Origin: Candidatus Hodarchaeota archaeon | Lineage (GTDB): Archaea > Asgardarchaeota > Heimdallarchaeia > Hodarchaeales > Hodarchaeaceae | NCBI GenBank assembly: GCA_016840305.1 | Contig: JAEOSP010000034.1 | Span: forward strand, 1-24,912 | Reading direction: 5' to 3' | DNA: 24,912 nt | In this document: in pieces, positions 7,481-16,739 of the stretch | Layout: every line of letters begins with the position of its first letter | Position numbering within the stretch: the first letter of the stretch is position 1 | Made by a program: the position numbers and the translations under genes | Notes under the pieces: model-generated | Databases searched by the model: none | The model's input: the letters and a program-made list of their open reading frames with translations, nothing else | Told to the model about the DNA's origin: nothing

Positions 7481-10400
7481 ATGGTACACATAAAAGAAAT
7501 TCGGATGACTGGTTGGAAGTCATATGGTCCAGGAACAGTCCGAATGCCTCTAGCTAAAGGTTTTACTGTCATTGTGGGGCCGAACGGGAGTGGAAAATCA
7601 AATGCTATAGATGCTGTTAATTTTTGTTTGGGCGCATTATCTAAAAAGAGTATGCGAGCAGATAAGATGATAGGCTTGATTTATAACGGTATTGGAGGCA
7701 GAAAAGCTGCTGATAAAGCATTTGTAGAAATCATTTTTGATAATAATGATTATGCTATACCACTAAAAGAATCAGAAGTTGTAGTAAGCCGCGAACTGAA
7801 ACGAAATGGTTCTGGTACATATCGATTAAATGGAAAAAGAACCACTCGAACAGATATTTTGGATAAATTGCGAATCGCAGGGATAGACGTTATTCACAGT
7901 TATAATATAATCGCTCAAGGTCAGGTTGGCGAAATCGTCGGAATGAATCCCATTGAACGAAGGCAAATGATGGAAAATTTAGCTGGTGTTGGTCAGTTTG
8001 ATGAAAAAAAGAAATCAGCCCTATCAGAACTTGAAGAAGCAAATAAGAGAATGGATGAACTTCAACTTCTCGTTAACGAGATAGCAAAGCGTGTTGAGTC
8101 ATTAAGAAAGGAAAAGGAAGATGCCGAACGCTGGAGTCAACTAGATAACGAAGTACTTCAACTCAAAGCCCTTCTTATCTCATACTCTTATCATACTAAT
8201 AATAAATCCCTTGAAAAGTTTGATGAAGATATTAATTCAATAAGAGACACTCAGGAGCAGCTGGTTACAGAAAGATCGCAAATCGATTCGAATGTAAATG
8301 AAGTTAATGAGAAAGTCAGAACAATCGAGGATTCATTAATTAGGGTTGAAACTTCATTAAAAGAAATAAGAACATCCGCAGAAGAAAAGAACATAGAAAA
8401 AACTAAAGTTCATGAGAAAGCTGAATATAATAAGAAAACGGTTAAATCTAACCATAATAGAGTTACACAATTACAAACTAGACTAACAGAGATTCAAAAT
8501 AAGATTGAAGGGGATTCTCAAACTAGAGATGAGCTGAATGAAAAACGTAGGGAACTGGATGGTAAAATTAAAGAAATTCAGGAAGAACGAACAGCTCTAG
8601 AAGAAGAACTTGAGTTAAAGAATCAAGAATATGATGAGATCAAGGTAGAATTTGAGGATGCTGAAAGAAGGTACAAAAACGAAAGCAGTCGTTTAACCAA
8701 AACGCAAGTGTCTTTCGAGGTATCGAATGAAACTGTCAAAGCATTGCAAAACAATGTTAATGAGTATGACAGACGCAAAACTGAAGCAAAGAACCAGATA
8801 AGTGAATCAGAATCAAGAGCTGAAGAATTAAAGACTCGCATTGAAGAAGAAAGTACTCAACAGACAGAAGCGACCTCAAAATTATCTGATATCGAAGAGA
8901 AAAAGGAATCCATTGAATCGAAAATACTTACTCTCGAGGAGAAGATCAGAGATTTAAGTGACAAGCAACTCGTTCTCAAGGCGAAAATTGATACTATTTC
9001 ATCTTTTGTTAAATCGGAAGGAGGAAAAGAAAATCCAGCAGTTTCTTTCATAAGTAAAATGAAGAACGAAGGAGAAATACAGGGTATCTTGGGGGAATTT
9101 CAGAATATGTCAGAAGGATCAGTCACTATTCCTCCTGATATTGGACATCTTTCTGATGCAATAATTACAGAAACAATTGACACTAGTTTAGAGTGTATAC
9201 AGATCCTGAAGGATAATAATGTTGGAGCTGCAAACTTCATTCCTCTAGAGAAGTTTAAACTTAAATCCAGTGATGATTTCTCAAAAATAATACAAAAAGT
9301 GCGTGAACAAAACCAAGTTGTATCCTCATTAAAAGAAGCAGGTCAACAATGGAAAAAACACGGATCTACAATTACTACTGCAGATGGGGACATTTTTAAC
9401 TCAAATGGAACCATATATGGTGGATTTCATCTAGTATCAGCTCAAGCTTCTGTAGAAGCACTACAGACAGAAATGGAAGATATCACGACTCAACTAAATC
9501 AGTTAAATGAAGAATTCAAGCAAGAAAAAGAAAATCAGAAGAAATTACTACAAATAGAAAAGGTCATTGTAACATCCATCGAAAAGCTAGTTAAAAGCAT
9601 TCAGGGGGCAACTCTTCAACTTAATCAGCAGGAAAATGAAATTAAGCTTTATACAGAGAATTCAGAAAGTATCGATCGTGAATTGGATCCTTTAAAGCAA
9701 AATCTTGAGGAGCGGAAACTTGATCGTGATCGACAAAAAGAAGAACTTGAAGCACATGAAACGAATATCGAGATACTTGATGAAGAGGTAAAAAGTGTTG
9801 AAGAACGATTAAATGCTGCTGATACACGTCCTCTTTTAGAAAAGATGAACCAGATTGAGCAAAGACTTGGGAAAATGCAGGGAAAATTGACGGGTATTGA
9901 TTCCCGAATTGAGAGTTTAGATAGCCAGAAAGAAGAGAGAAAGACGCGTTATAGTGAAACCGAAGTAGAAATTAATTCAATAAATGTAGAAACATCAAAC
10001 TTAGAAGGGGAAAGTCAGATACTCATTGAACAAGTCGAGCAATTTAATGTAGATTTAGCTAAAATTCTTGAGAATGAAGAAACACTTGTAACTGAAATCA
10101 AAGATCTTAAATCCGATTTATCTACTCAAAAGAAGTATCAAGGACAATTAGTAAAAGACAAAGATCGTCTCAACGAAAAAATTGCAAAAGATGAAGAGAA
10201 AGTAACTGAGATAAAATTACAAAGAGAGAGAATTGCTGTTGAAACCGAAAAATTAGAGCAAGAAGCACTAGAAGCGCAGATAGAAATCCTTCCTGAAGAT
10301 GCTGAAGAATTAAAGAAAGTAAATGAGCAAAAAATCAATTCGGAGATAAATAGAAAGTCTGATGAGAAAAAAAGACTCGAACCTGTTAATATGCGAGCAC

Positions 10401-11062
10401 TAAAAGAGTTTCAATCTGAAAATTCAAGATATATTGAATTACTTGACCGTAGAGACATTTTAATTGAAGAAAGACAAGTGATTTTAGATTTTATTGAAGA
10501 AATTGAAACCGAGAAGTATTCGGTCTTCATGAAAGTTTACAAATCTGTAAATAAACACTTTGGACTAATATTTAATGAACTCTCAGGGGGAGATGCCCGA
10601 TTAATATTAGAAAAAGACCCAAAGAAGGGAGAAGATATATTCGAGGGTGGTCTATTTATTGAAGCTCATCCAGCAGGTAAGAAAGTTGCATCACTAGAAA
10701 GTATGTCAGGTGGAGAAAAAGCACTTACCGCATTAGCATTCATATTCGCGGTCCAAACAGTGGATGCTCAACCTTTTTACATTTTAGATGAGATAGACGC
10801 AGCACTTGATCCGATGAACGTCCGAAGAGTAGCAAAATTATTAAATAAAATGAGTCGTAGTGTTGGTAGGGAGGAAGGTGAAGACCAGAAAAAATCAAGA
10901 AAATCCTCACCTATGGCCCAATTTCTTGTAATCAGTCACCGAGATATTTTAATGGCCTGGGCAGACAGACTATACGGATGCACGAATGTAAAAGGCCTGA
11001 GCTCAGTCTTTTCTATCCAAATGAGTGAAGATATGCAATTAGAAAGGGATCAGACTTTTTAA
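7481..11062 (+). CDS. smc: Chromosome segregation ATPase SMC
   Basis: A 1193-aa SMC protein, the core of the condensin-like complex that compacts and individualises chromosomes. The N-terminal head has Walker A GPNGSGKS at 33-40 and a Q-loop at about 146-148 (AQGQVGEI). A first coiled-coil arm spans about 165-510 and the hinge about 515-650, with a glycine-rich end (NGTIYGG). The second arm spans about 655-1020. The C-terminal head has the ABC signature SGGEK at 1076-1080, Walker B ILDE ending at D1103-E1104, D-loop ALDPMN, and switch His at 1153. Length and order match full-length archaeal and bacterial SMC. A charged insert of about 18 residues (1127-1144) lies between D-loop and switch His, where bacterial SMCs are shorter. 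It starts at ATG 7481 with GAGG upstream and is followed within 27 bp by scpA, so the two form an operon. Confidence 0.97.
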   Translation: MVHIKEIRMTGWKSYGPGTVRMPLAKGFTVIVGPNGSGKSNAIDAVNFCLGALSKKSMRADKMIGLIYNGIGGRKAADKAFVEIIFDNNDYAIPLKESEVVVSRELKRNGSGTYRLNGKRTTRTDILDKLRIAGIDVIHSYNIIAQGQVGEIVGMNPIERRQMMENLAGVGQFDEKKKSALSELEEANKRMDELQLLVNEIAKRVESLRKEKEDAERWSQLDNEVLQLKALLISYSYHTNNKSLEKFDEDINSIRDTQEQLVTERSQIDSNVNEVNEKVRTIEDSLIRVETSLKEIRTSAEEKNIEKTKVHEKAEYNKKTVKSNHNRVTQLQTRLTEIQNKIEGDSQTRDELNEKRRELDGKIKEIQEERTALEEELELKNQEYDEIKVEFEDAERRYKNESSRLTKTQVSFEVSNETVKALQNNVNEYDRRKTEAKNQISESESRAEELKTRIEEESTQQTEATSKLSDIEEKKESIESKILTLEEKIRDLSDKQLVLKAKIDTISSFVKSEGGKENPAVSFISKMKNEGEIQGILGEFQNMSEGSVTIPPDIGHLSDAIITETIDTSLECIQILKDNNVGAANFIPLEKFKLKSSDDFSKIIQKVREQNQVVSSLKEAGQQWKKHGSTITTADGDIFNSNGTIYGGFHLVSAQASVEALQTEMEDITTQLNQLNEEFKQEKENQKKLLQIEKVIVTSIEKLVKSIQGATLQLNQQENEIKLYTENSESIDRELDPLKQNLEERKLDRDRQKEELEAHETNIEILDEEVKSVEERLNAADTRPLLEKMNQIEQRLGKMQGKLTGIDSRIESLDSQKEERKTRYSETEVEINSINVETSNLEGESQILIEQVEQFNVDLAKILENEETLVTEIKDLKSDLSTQKKYQGQLVKDKDRLNEKIAKDEEKVTEIKLQRERIAVETEKLEQEALEAQIEILPEDAEELKKVNEQKINSEINRKSDEKKRLEPVNMRALKEFQSENSRYIELLDRRDILIEERQVILDFIEEIETEKYSVFMKVYKSVNKHFGLIFNELSGGDARLILEKDPKKGEDIFEGGLFIEAHPAGKKVASLESMSGGEKALTALAFIFAVQTVDAQPFYILDEIDAALDPMNVRRVAKLLNKMSRSVGREEGEDQKKSRKSSPMAQFLVISHRDILMAWADRLYGCTNVKGLSSVFSIQMSEDMQLERDQTF

Positions 11063-11089
11063 GGAAAACTATGACAATCGAAGGTAAAT

Positions 11090-11968
11090 ATGATGGCTGA
11101 ATCAGAAGTACAACAGGATAGTGACTCATCAGATGATGAAGAAACTGATGAGTATATTCGGCTATTCAGCCACCGAGAACAATTTTTTCTTGAAGAACCC
11201 TATGTTTACTTAATTAATCCAGATCTTTTTCCTGAAAAAGTTCGTTTTATAAAAGAATTTCAGTTGAAAGAGATTCTACCTGACTTTTATGGCAAATTGC
11301 TAGACCAAGGGTTAGATTTTAGGATCTTAGGTCAAGCAATTTATAGTGCAGCAAGGATTCACAAGAAAAAGGTAAGCTTGGCTCTCCAATACGAGAAAAA
11401 GCAGGAAGAAAAAATTGCTATTAGAACTAAACGTAGAGCATTCCAATTCAAAATTCCTTTGGCTTATTATATTACTAGAGAAATCCTATCACTTGCAGAA
11501 AGTGCAAATCCTGAAGAGTTTTATGCAGAGCTTCTACTAGCTCTTCAAGAAGAAGACGAGAAAAAGAAAATTGAAAAATTGAAAGAGGAGAGGAATAAAC
11601 AGCAGGGTACCGCAGAAACGACACGTAAAAGGCGAAAATTGGAACTTGCTGATTTTGAAGGGTTTGATTATGAGCTAGATTTGGACAGGGTAGCAATAGA
11701 GGATATTGTAAATAATACCTTTGACATAATAAAAACTCTTGCGGACAAAGATAAAAATAAAGAGGCAGAATTTTCAAAAGTCGTCAATAGCATGGGAGCT
11801 CAGGAAGGATCAGAGGAACACAAAAGGTTAACTCGTGCTAGAGTACTAATTTCCCTTCTGTACCTCTTTAGAGATGAAAAAATTACAGCTGAACAAGAAT
11901 TACATCCACCTTACGAGATATATATTCAAATTTTTAAGAAAGGAAAAAAGAAGAAGAATGAAGAGTGA
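11090..11968 (+). CDS. scpA: Kleisin ScpA (segregation and condensation protein A)
   Basis: A 292-aa kleisin that bridges the two SMC heads and recruits the KITE (ScpB) subunits. After an acidic N-terminal tail (about 1-25), the helical N-terminal domain (about 28-100) carries the ScpA pattern: hydrophobic start, KEILPDFYGKLL, then LGQAIYSAARIH. This domain contacts the SMC neck. The middle is a Lys/Glu-rich linker (about 100-200). The C-terminal winged helix (about 245-285) has the typical RARVLISLLYLF...ITAEQ pattern that binds the SMC cap, followed by a lysine-rich tail. It is somewhat longer than many archaeal ScpA proteins because of the charged linker. The start is ATG 11090, immediately followed by a second ATG; either could be used. 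It lies 27 bp after smc and converges tightly (7 bp) on the coiled-coil TrmB gene. Confidence 0.88.
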   Translation: MMAESEVQQDSDSSDDEETDEYIRLFSHREQFFLEEPYVYLINPDLFPEKVRFIKEFQLKEILPDFYGKLLDQGLDFRILGQAIYSAARIHKKKVSLALQYEKKQEEKIAIRTKRRAFQFKIPLAYYITREILSLAESANPEEFYAELLLALQEEDEKKKIEKLKEERNKQQGTAETTRKRRKLELADFEGFDYELDLDRVAIEDIVNNTFDIIKTLADKDKNKEAEFSKVVNSMGAQEGSEEHKRLTRARVLISLLYLFRDEKITAEQELHPPYEIYIQIFKKGKKKKNEE

Positions 11969-11975
11969 TTATTAT

Positions 11976-14375
11976 TTATAATCCCACTTCAGCTCGAGGT
12001 ATTTCTTGAGATCTTGCTAAGAAATAGTCTCCTAGTACTATTTTACCCATTAATACTATGAAGCTATCAGCTAGACTCGCTATTGCAATTGTTTCCCCTT
12101 TATCCTCTTTTACTCCGATAATAACTTCTTCACCATCACGATCAGCAGCAAGATATCCTTCAATACTTCCCGCTTTAGCCACATCTACTTTTCTCACACG
12201 AACATTCGGTTTCTGTAAAAGTTTCTTCAGGAGATCTTTATTTGTCTCAGGATCAAGTACACTGACTAGATTAATTCTCTGGTGATTTTTTGTTGCTAAA
12301 ATAGAATCCAACGGGATATCCTCAATTGAAGGAACCAGCAGCGTCATTCCACCCTTTAATCTAGTGAACATACCTTCTATGTACTGTAAAGTGGCCTCTT
12401 TTGATAAAATGGGTGCTGTTTGTATATCAGGAGCGGGATTTTCTGTAACTAATGATGCTAGCTTTTCTAATGAAAAGAGATAGTTTTTGAGTGCCTCATC
12501 GTTCTTTTTAGAAACGTCATCGAACTTTAAAGCATAGTCTTTCATTTCATTCTCCAATGTAGACATTTCTGTTTGCATACTGTCTGAAATAAGCTGATTA
12601 GTTGCAGAAAGCTGGTGATCAGCGGCTTTAGTCATCTCACTCAGAACAGAGACCACTTTTTCTTGCAAACTACGAGTTTTTGTGATGAGGCCTTCTGAAG
12701 CTTTTGTACTTGATTCTATTAAGATATCTCCGTACTTTTCATCGTACTTTTGAACCATATCAGTCATTTCAGCAATCGAATTCTGTACTCCTTCCTTCAA
12801 AGTGCTAATATCTAGTTTTACTTTATCACTCAACTCTTTATTCCTAGTAAGAACTTCCGTTTTAAAAATCTCTAGCTGTTGAGTAAAATTATTAAGGGAT
12901 TGATTCTGGGATGCTTTGAATTCCGAACTGAATTTCGTAAACTCCTCTTTCAATCCGTTTTCTTGAGGTGCCAGAGCTGTTTCAAAGTTTTTCATATGTG
13001 ATTGAATTTCTTGTCTTAAAGACTCGATTGATTGATTGAGACTTTTGGTGGTTAACCCTTTAACCGTATCGATTTTATTCGTACTTTCGTTTTTGAATTC
13101 TTCAAATTGCTTGGTAAGTTCAGTTGAAACGTTCTGGTGAGTTACGCTAGCTTTATCAGCGAGATTCGTTAAAACACCTTCGGAGTTTTTCAAGACATTT
13201 TGGAAATCAGTATCTACCTGGGTTCTCATTGTTTCAGAAAACTGATTTAAAGAACTACCTACCTGTGTTTTTGCTTCACCAAGCCTTTGAGTCACCGTTG
13301 TCTGTGCTTGCTCAAACATTTCAGTTATTTGATTTTGTGCACCTGTTAGGATCTCATCAATTGTTTGTTGTATCTTCTCTGAACTCCCAAAAGATTGAGT
13401 TGAAATTGTATCCTTAGAGGCTTCTAGAGTTGTCTTTGTCTCATTTTTTGTTGATTCTAACTCTTTACTGAGTTCAGCATGATAAGTATCTATGGAAGTA
13501 GTTAAACTAGCTTTACTACTTTCACTTGTAGTCTCAATACTGGTTGTTAATCCAGTGACAGTTTCTGATATCTGATTTTCAAACATCTCATTTTGCTTAT
13601 TAATTGAATTTAAAAGTGTTTGTCCAGTATTCTGTAACGACTCACGAATTAATTGAACACCTTGAACTAAATCATCTTCTGATTTAGTAATAAGCATTTG
13701 AGCATCAGTATCAGATTGCTGATTTCGATTAGTTTCAGTATTTTTAAGTTCCTCAAGACCTTGACCATACACAGCTTCTAAATCTTGATTAATTGCCTGA
13801 AATTTTTCATTGAATGTATCTGTTTTTTGATTGAATGCGGATCCGACATTTGTTAGCAGTGTTTGATGTTCTTCTTGTTTTAGCTTTATTGTTTCCTTCA
13901 GAGTTTCTTGAGCTTTACCATTTTCTTGTTCAACTTCGAGAACGTTCTTCGCTGTAAGTTCCTCAATATTATTTTCAGCTTTTGTCTCCAATTGGTCAAT
14001 TTCTGTCTTTGCTTTTGTTAAAGCATTACTCATTCGCTCAGATTCTTCTCGCATTGTAGATAGGATAGTTTCTAGTTTCTTCGAGATATGTTCATCTAAT
14101 TGAGAAGCAAGAGCTTCCATTTGAGAAATCGTTTTTTCCCCCTCCTGCTTTAATTCTCGAAAAGGAAGTATTGCATGATATCGGTTTGCAATACCTTGGA
14201 TCTCATGAATATATCCTTTTTTCTTTAACCCTTCCAGACTTTTTTCTATGTCAGCCGATACGACTCCTGAATTCTTAATAAGCTCGCCTATACTTTGCGG
14301 ACCATTCGCTAGTAGAATTATATATAATTTACTTTCTTGAAAATCTAGATTTAATGATTCCAGTCCCAAACTCAT
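11976..14375 (-). CDS. TrmB-like winged-helix protein with giant coiled-coil insertion
   Basis: A 799-aa protein. Residues 1-70 form a TrmB-type winged helix (short helix, then YIILLANGPQSIGELIKNSG, then EKSLEGLKKKGYIHE), normally DNA-binding. Residues about 75-640 are a continuous Ser/Thr/Gln/Asn/Glu-rich coiled coil with no membrane segment. Residues about 655-799 resemble the PLD-like C-terminal effector domain of TrmB regulators (YIEGMFTRLKGGMTLLVP, later DRDGEEVIIGV and AIASL). Ordinary TrmB proteins are roughly 250-350 aa with only a short coiled coil, so this is a very large expansion. The start ATG 14375 has a good AGGTGA ribosome site five bases upstream. The gene lies on the opposite strand between scpA and the two scpB genes, so a role in chromosome structure is possible but unproven. 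It could equally be a regulator whose coiled coil senses or assembles. Confidence 0.82.
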   Translation of the reverse strand: MSLGLESLNLDFQESKLYIILLANGPQSIGELIKNSGVVSADIEKSLEGLKKKGYIHEIQGIANRYHAILPFRELKQEGEKTISQMEALASQLDEHISKKLETILSTMREESERMSNALTKAKTEIDQLETKAENNIEELTAKNVLEVEQENGKAQETLKETIKLKQEEHQTLLTNVGSAFNQKTDTFNEKFQAINQDLEAVYGQGLEELKNTETNRNQQSDTDAQMLITKSEDDLVQGVQLIRESLQNTGQTLLNSINKQNEMFENQISETVTGLTTSIETTSESSKASLTTSIDTYHAELSKELESTKNETKTTLEASKDTISTQSFGSSEKIQQTIDEILTGAQNQITEMFEQAQTTVTQRLGEAKTQVGSSLNQFSETMRTQVDTDFQNVLKNSEGVLTNLADKASVTHQNVSTELTKQFEEFKNESTNKIDTVKGLTTKSLNQSIESLRQEIQSHMKNFETALAPQENGLKEEFTKFSSEFKASQNQSLNNFTQQLEIFKTEVLTRNKELSDKVKLDISTLKEGVQNSIAEMTDMVQKYDEKYGDILIESSTKASEGLITKTRSLQEKVVSVLSEMTKAADHQLSATNQLISDSMQTEMSTLENEMKDYALKFDDVSKKNDEALKNYLFSLEKLASLVTENPAPDIQTAPILSKEATLQYIEGMFTRLKGGMTLLVPSIEDIPLDSILATKNHQRINLVSVLDPETNKDLLKKLLQKPNVRVRKVDVAKAGSIEGYLAADRDGEEVIIGVKEDKGETIAIASLADSFIVLMGKIVLGDYFLARSQEIPRAEVGL

Positions 14376-14815
14376 AAAATCACCTTTTTTTATTCTCCCT
14401 TTTCTTGTAGGGATACATTTTATTTACTATTAATATGAATAAAGAAATTAATATCCAGTAAAGGACTCCTCGATAATGAACCGTAATTATTCCAGTCCAT
14501 TTGAAAATGAAATCCTTTTTGGTTTGATTCGTTTATAATTGAGGCAAGTCAGGTGTTATAAAGATAGTCATTCATAGAAAATTGTCTAAAAGATTTTATA
14601 GGTAAGTAATACTAATCAGAAGACATTGATCTCCTAGTATTCATTAATCTTAACATCTAGATTCAATAGTTTAACCAATAGAAGTCTTATTCAAAATATT
14701 ATTTAGGAAGAGAAGTATTTTTCAAAACTGGAGGATAAGTTACAACTCACGAATGAAAAATGATTATAAGGAGAAAAATCAGTTCGTATATATCTAGCTT
14801 TGTTTCGGTGTTCAA
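14376..14815. promoter_or_regulatory. 440-bp divergent intergenic region (coiled-coil TrmB gene / scpB1)
   Basis: No convincing gene. It must hold promoters for the minus-strand gene starting at 14375 and the plus-strand scpB pair starting at 14816. On the minus side is an AGGTGA ribosome site at 14383-14388. A/T-rich TATA-like stretches occur near 14418-14446 and 14589-14603. A 14-codon frame starting at 14753 is in frame with scpB1 but stops at 14797; it could be a leader or chance. Confidence 0.5.
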
Positions 14816-15379
14816 ATGGATATTAACTCTTTGAATGAAAAGGATATTATTGAGGCTGCCTTATTTCTATTCGATAGGCCAGTTAGTTTTCAAGAACTCT
14901 CAGAAATAACTCAAACGAGTGAGGGTAAAATTGAAAAATATATTGAGGAAATAAGAGATGAATATTTAGATCAAAATACTGCTTATTATATTGCAGATAT
15001 TGAAGATCAAAAAGTTCAGTTAAAATTACGAGATGAGGTAGCCTTACATCTTCATTGGCCATTTATTAAACGTAGTGAAGTCCCACGACATCTTCTAAAA
15101 GTTCTTAGTCTCATTGCTTTCAAAGAATATGTACTTCAGGAGACAATCAGCCCAAGTAAGATGATTAGAATCTTCGGAAAACCAGTAACTCAAGATATTG
15201 ACGAGTTACAAGCAATGAATTTGTTGAATATTGTCCAAAAAGGAAGTAAAAAAGAAATCACCGTAACAGAGGAATTTCTTACCCTTTTTAAGTTGCCAGA
15301 GGAACCTAAAATGATTAAAAACGCAATCCAAATGGGATTGCGAAATTATGCCTTAAGTCAACTACAATCAAACGAGTGA
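14816..15379 (+). CDS. scpB: ScpB-like KITE protein, first paralogue
   Basis: A 187-aa tandem winged-helix protein of the ScpB/KITE family, which binds the kleisin linker and regulates the SMC ATPase. The N-terminal winged helix (about 4-80) opens with the family pattern KDIIEAALFLFDRPVSFQEL. The second winged helix (about 85-165) shows PRHLLKVLSLIAFKEYV followed by ISPSKMIRIFGKPVTQDIDELQ, matching the ScpB stretch for helix pairing and recognition. Length fits bacterial and archaeal ScpB. It begins at ATG 14816 with GGTG five bases before it, and is followed within 24 bp by a second, longer ScpB-like gene. The pair is probably co-transcribed. Bacterial ScpB acts as a homodimer; the adjacent paralogue suggests a heterodimer here, by analogy with Nse1-Nse3. 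That point is inference. Confidence 0.85.
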   Translation: MDINSLNEKDIIEAALFLFDRPVSFQELSEITQTSEGKIEKYIEEIRDEYLDQNTAYYIADIEDQKVQLKLRDEVALHLHWPFIKRSEVPRHLLKVLSLIAFKEYVLQETISPSKMIRIFGKPVTQDIDELQAMNLLNIVQKGSKKEITVTEEFLTLFKLPEEPKMIKNAIQMGLRNYALSQLQSNE

Positions 15380-15403
15380 AAATGTTAATTTTGAGGTAAT
15401 GAT

Positions 15404-16726
15404 ATGTTTCGTCTGTTCCGTCGTAAAAAAAAGGAAACTTCTGACAAGAAAATTAAGGAAAAGGAAATAAAGGAGGTCTCAAGTGAAACTGAACCTTCAA
15501 ATATCATTTCAGAGGAAACAGAAGAATCTTCAGAACCAATTTTCGAAATTAAGGAAACTCCGTTTGAAGAAAAATTTGGCCAATATGCAAAGATACTCCC
15601 AGAATCGCTCTTGGAAGCTGGAAAAACAGAATTAGATCAACCTAGTATGTTACCTTTTATAGAAACCCTAGTTGATCAAAATGAATCGATTTTCTCTTTT
15701 ATCTCTCCACAAATAATAACGAGGTATTCAGGTACATCTTCTTCGGTATCAGAAATTTTTCCACTATTAAAGAAAGATCTTCCTCCAGTCTCATTAGAGG
15801 AAAGAATAGAAGGAGCACTTTTTGCTATTGGTAGACCTATTCATATTTCTGAAATCATTGATAACTTTGAGGAAGACTCACCTACAATTAAAAGGGCCAT
15901 TCGACGATTAAGCAGGAAGAAAAAACGTGGTTCAGCATTAATCATTCATGAAATATCTAAAGATCGTTGGGTATTACACTTAAACCCAATTTTTCATGAA
16001 TTCTTTCAAGCCCTTGAACCAGATTTATTTTTGTCGACCTCAGAAAGAAGGGTGTTAACAGAGATCTCATATAGGCAACCTATTTCACTTGCACTTGTAA
16101 AGAAAATGGTTACGGGGATTGGACCAATCAAAGTTACTGAAATATGCCAGAAATTAGAAGATAATGGATTTGTGGTTAGTGAGAAGCGAGCACGGTCGTT
16201 AATATATACTTCTACACCGAAATTCGCTCGTGCTTTTGGATTCGATAATGAAAGTCGACGATTGAAGTTACAAATGCTTTGGCGTTTAAAGCGTTTAATG
16301 GGTGACTTTGAAGCAGAGGAACCAGAAGAATTGGACGATGAAAGCTTTGAAGAGCAATTGGATGAGAAAGAGGAAGGGATAGTTCAAGAAGATTCAATTG
16401 AAATTACTCCTGATAAACAAATTGATGAAGAACCAGTAGAGCAAGAACAGAGTCTAGAAAACGAAAAAATTGATCCTCCTATTGATACAACTGCTCCTAC
16501 TAATGAAGATTGGAGAGAATTAGAAGAAACAACATCAGATATCCCTGTTAGTGATTTAGAATTTGACATAACGGAAGAGACTGAATTTCAATCAACTATT
16601 ACTGAAGAAAAGGAAGAAATTTCATCAAATTCAGATTTAATACCTCTTTCGGAAGAATCAGATCAGGACAAAGAAATTGAAGAGATTAATTTCAGTAAAA
16701 ATACAGGAATAAACGAAGAAGAATAG
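15404..16726 (+). CDS. ScpB-like KITE protein, second paralogue with long acidic extensions
   Basis: A 440-aa protein with a ScpB-type core at about 126-295: LEERIEGALFAIGRPIHISE, then a second winged helix with LSTSERRVLTEISYRQPISL and KVTEICQKLEDNGFVV. Sequence and domain order match ScpB. The N-terminal arm (about 1-125) starts with a cluster of basic residues (RLFRRKKKE) and then becomes acidic. The C-terminal arm (about 300-440) is extremely Glu/Asp/Ser-rich and probably disordered. Such tails are absent from typical ScpB (about 170-250 aa). It follows scpB1 by 24 bp and converges on the GTPase gene at 16740. Likely role: partner KITE subunit of the same SMC-kleisin complex. The tails could recruit basic, DNA-associated proteins or regulate DNA access; this is inference. 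Confidence 0.8.
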   Translation: MFRLFRRKKKETSDKKIKEKEIKEVSSETEPSNIISEETEESSEPIFEIKETPFEEKFGQYAKILPESLLEAGKTELDQPSMLPFIETLVDQNESIFSFISPQIITRYSGTSSSVSEIFPLLKKDLPPVSLEERIEGALFAIGRPIHISEIIDNFEEDSPTIKRAIRRLSRKKKRGSALIIHEISKDRWVLHLNPIFHEFFQALEPDLFLSTSERRVLTEISYRQPISLALVKKMVTGIGPIKVTEICQKLEDNGFVVSEKRARSLIYTSTPKFARAFGFDNESRRLKLQMLWRLKRLMGDFEAEEPEELDDESFEEQLDEKEEGIVQEDSIEITPDKQIDEEPVEQEQSLENEKIDPPIDTTAPTNEDWRELEETTSDIPVSDLEFDITEETEFQSTITEEKEEISSNSDLIPLSEESDQDKEIEEINFSKNTGINEEE

Positions 16727-16739
16727 TTTTCAAAGGAAT

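Noticed and set aside
11475..11777. 100-codon minus-strand frame inside scpA
   Set aside because: Its sequence is antisense of the Lys/Glu-rich linker and reads as Leu/Phe/Ser-rich noise.
11976..14375. Long coiled-coil protein considered as a methyl-accepting chemotaxis protein
   Set aside because: No membrane segment or conserved signalling tip; the ends fit a TrmB-type regulator better.
14753..14797. 14-codon frame upstream of scpB1, possible leader peptide
   Set aside because: Too short to support, its GGAGGA site is about 17 bases away, and no attenuator-like hairpins were seen.
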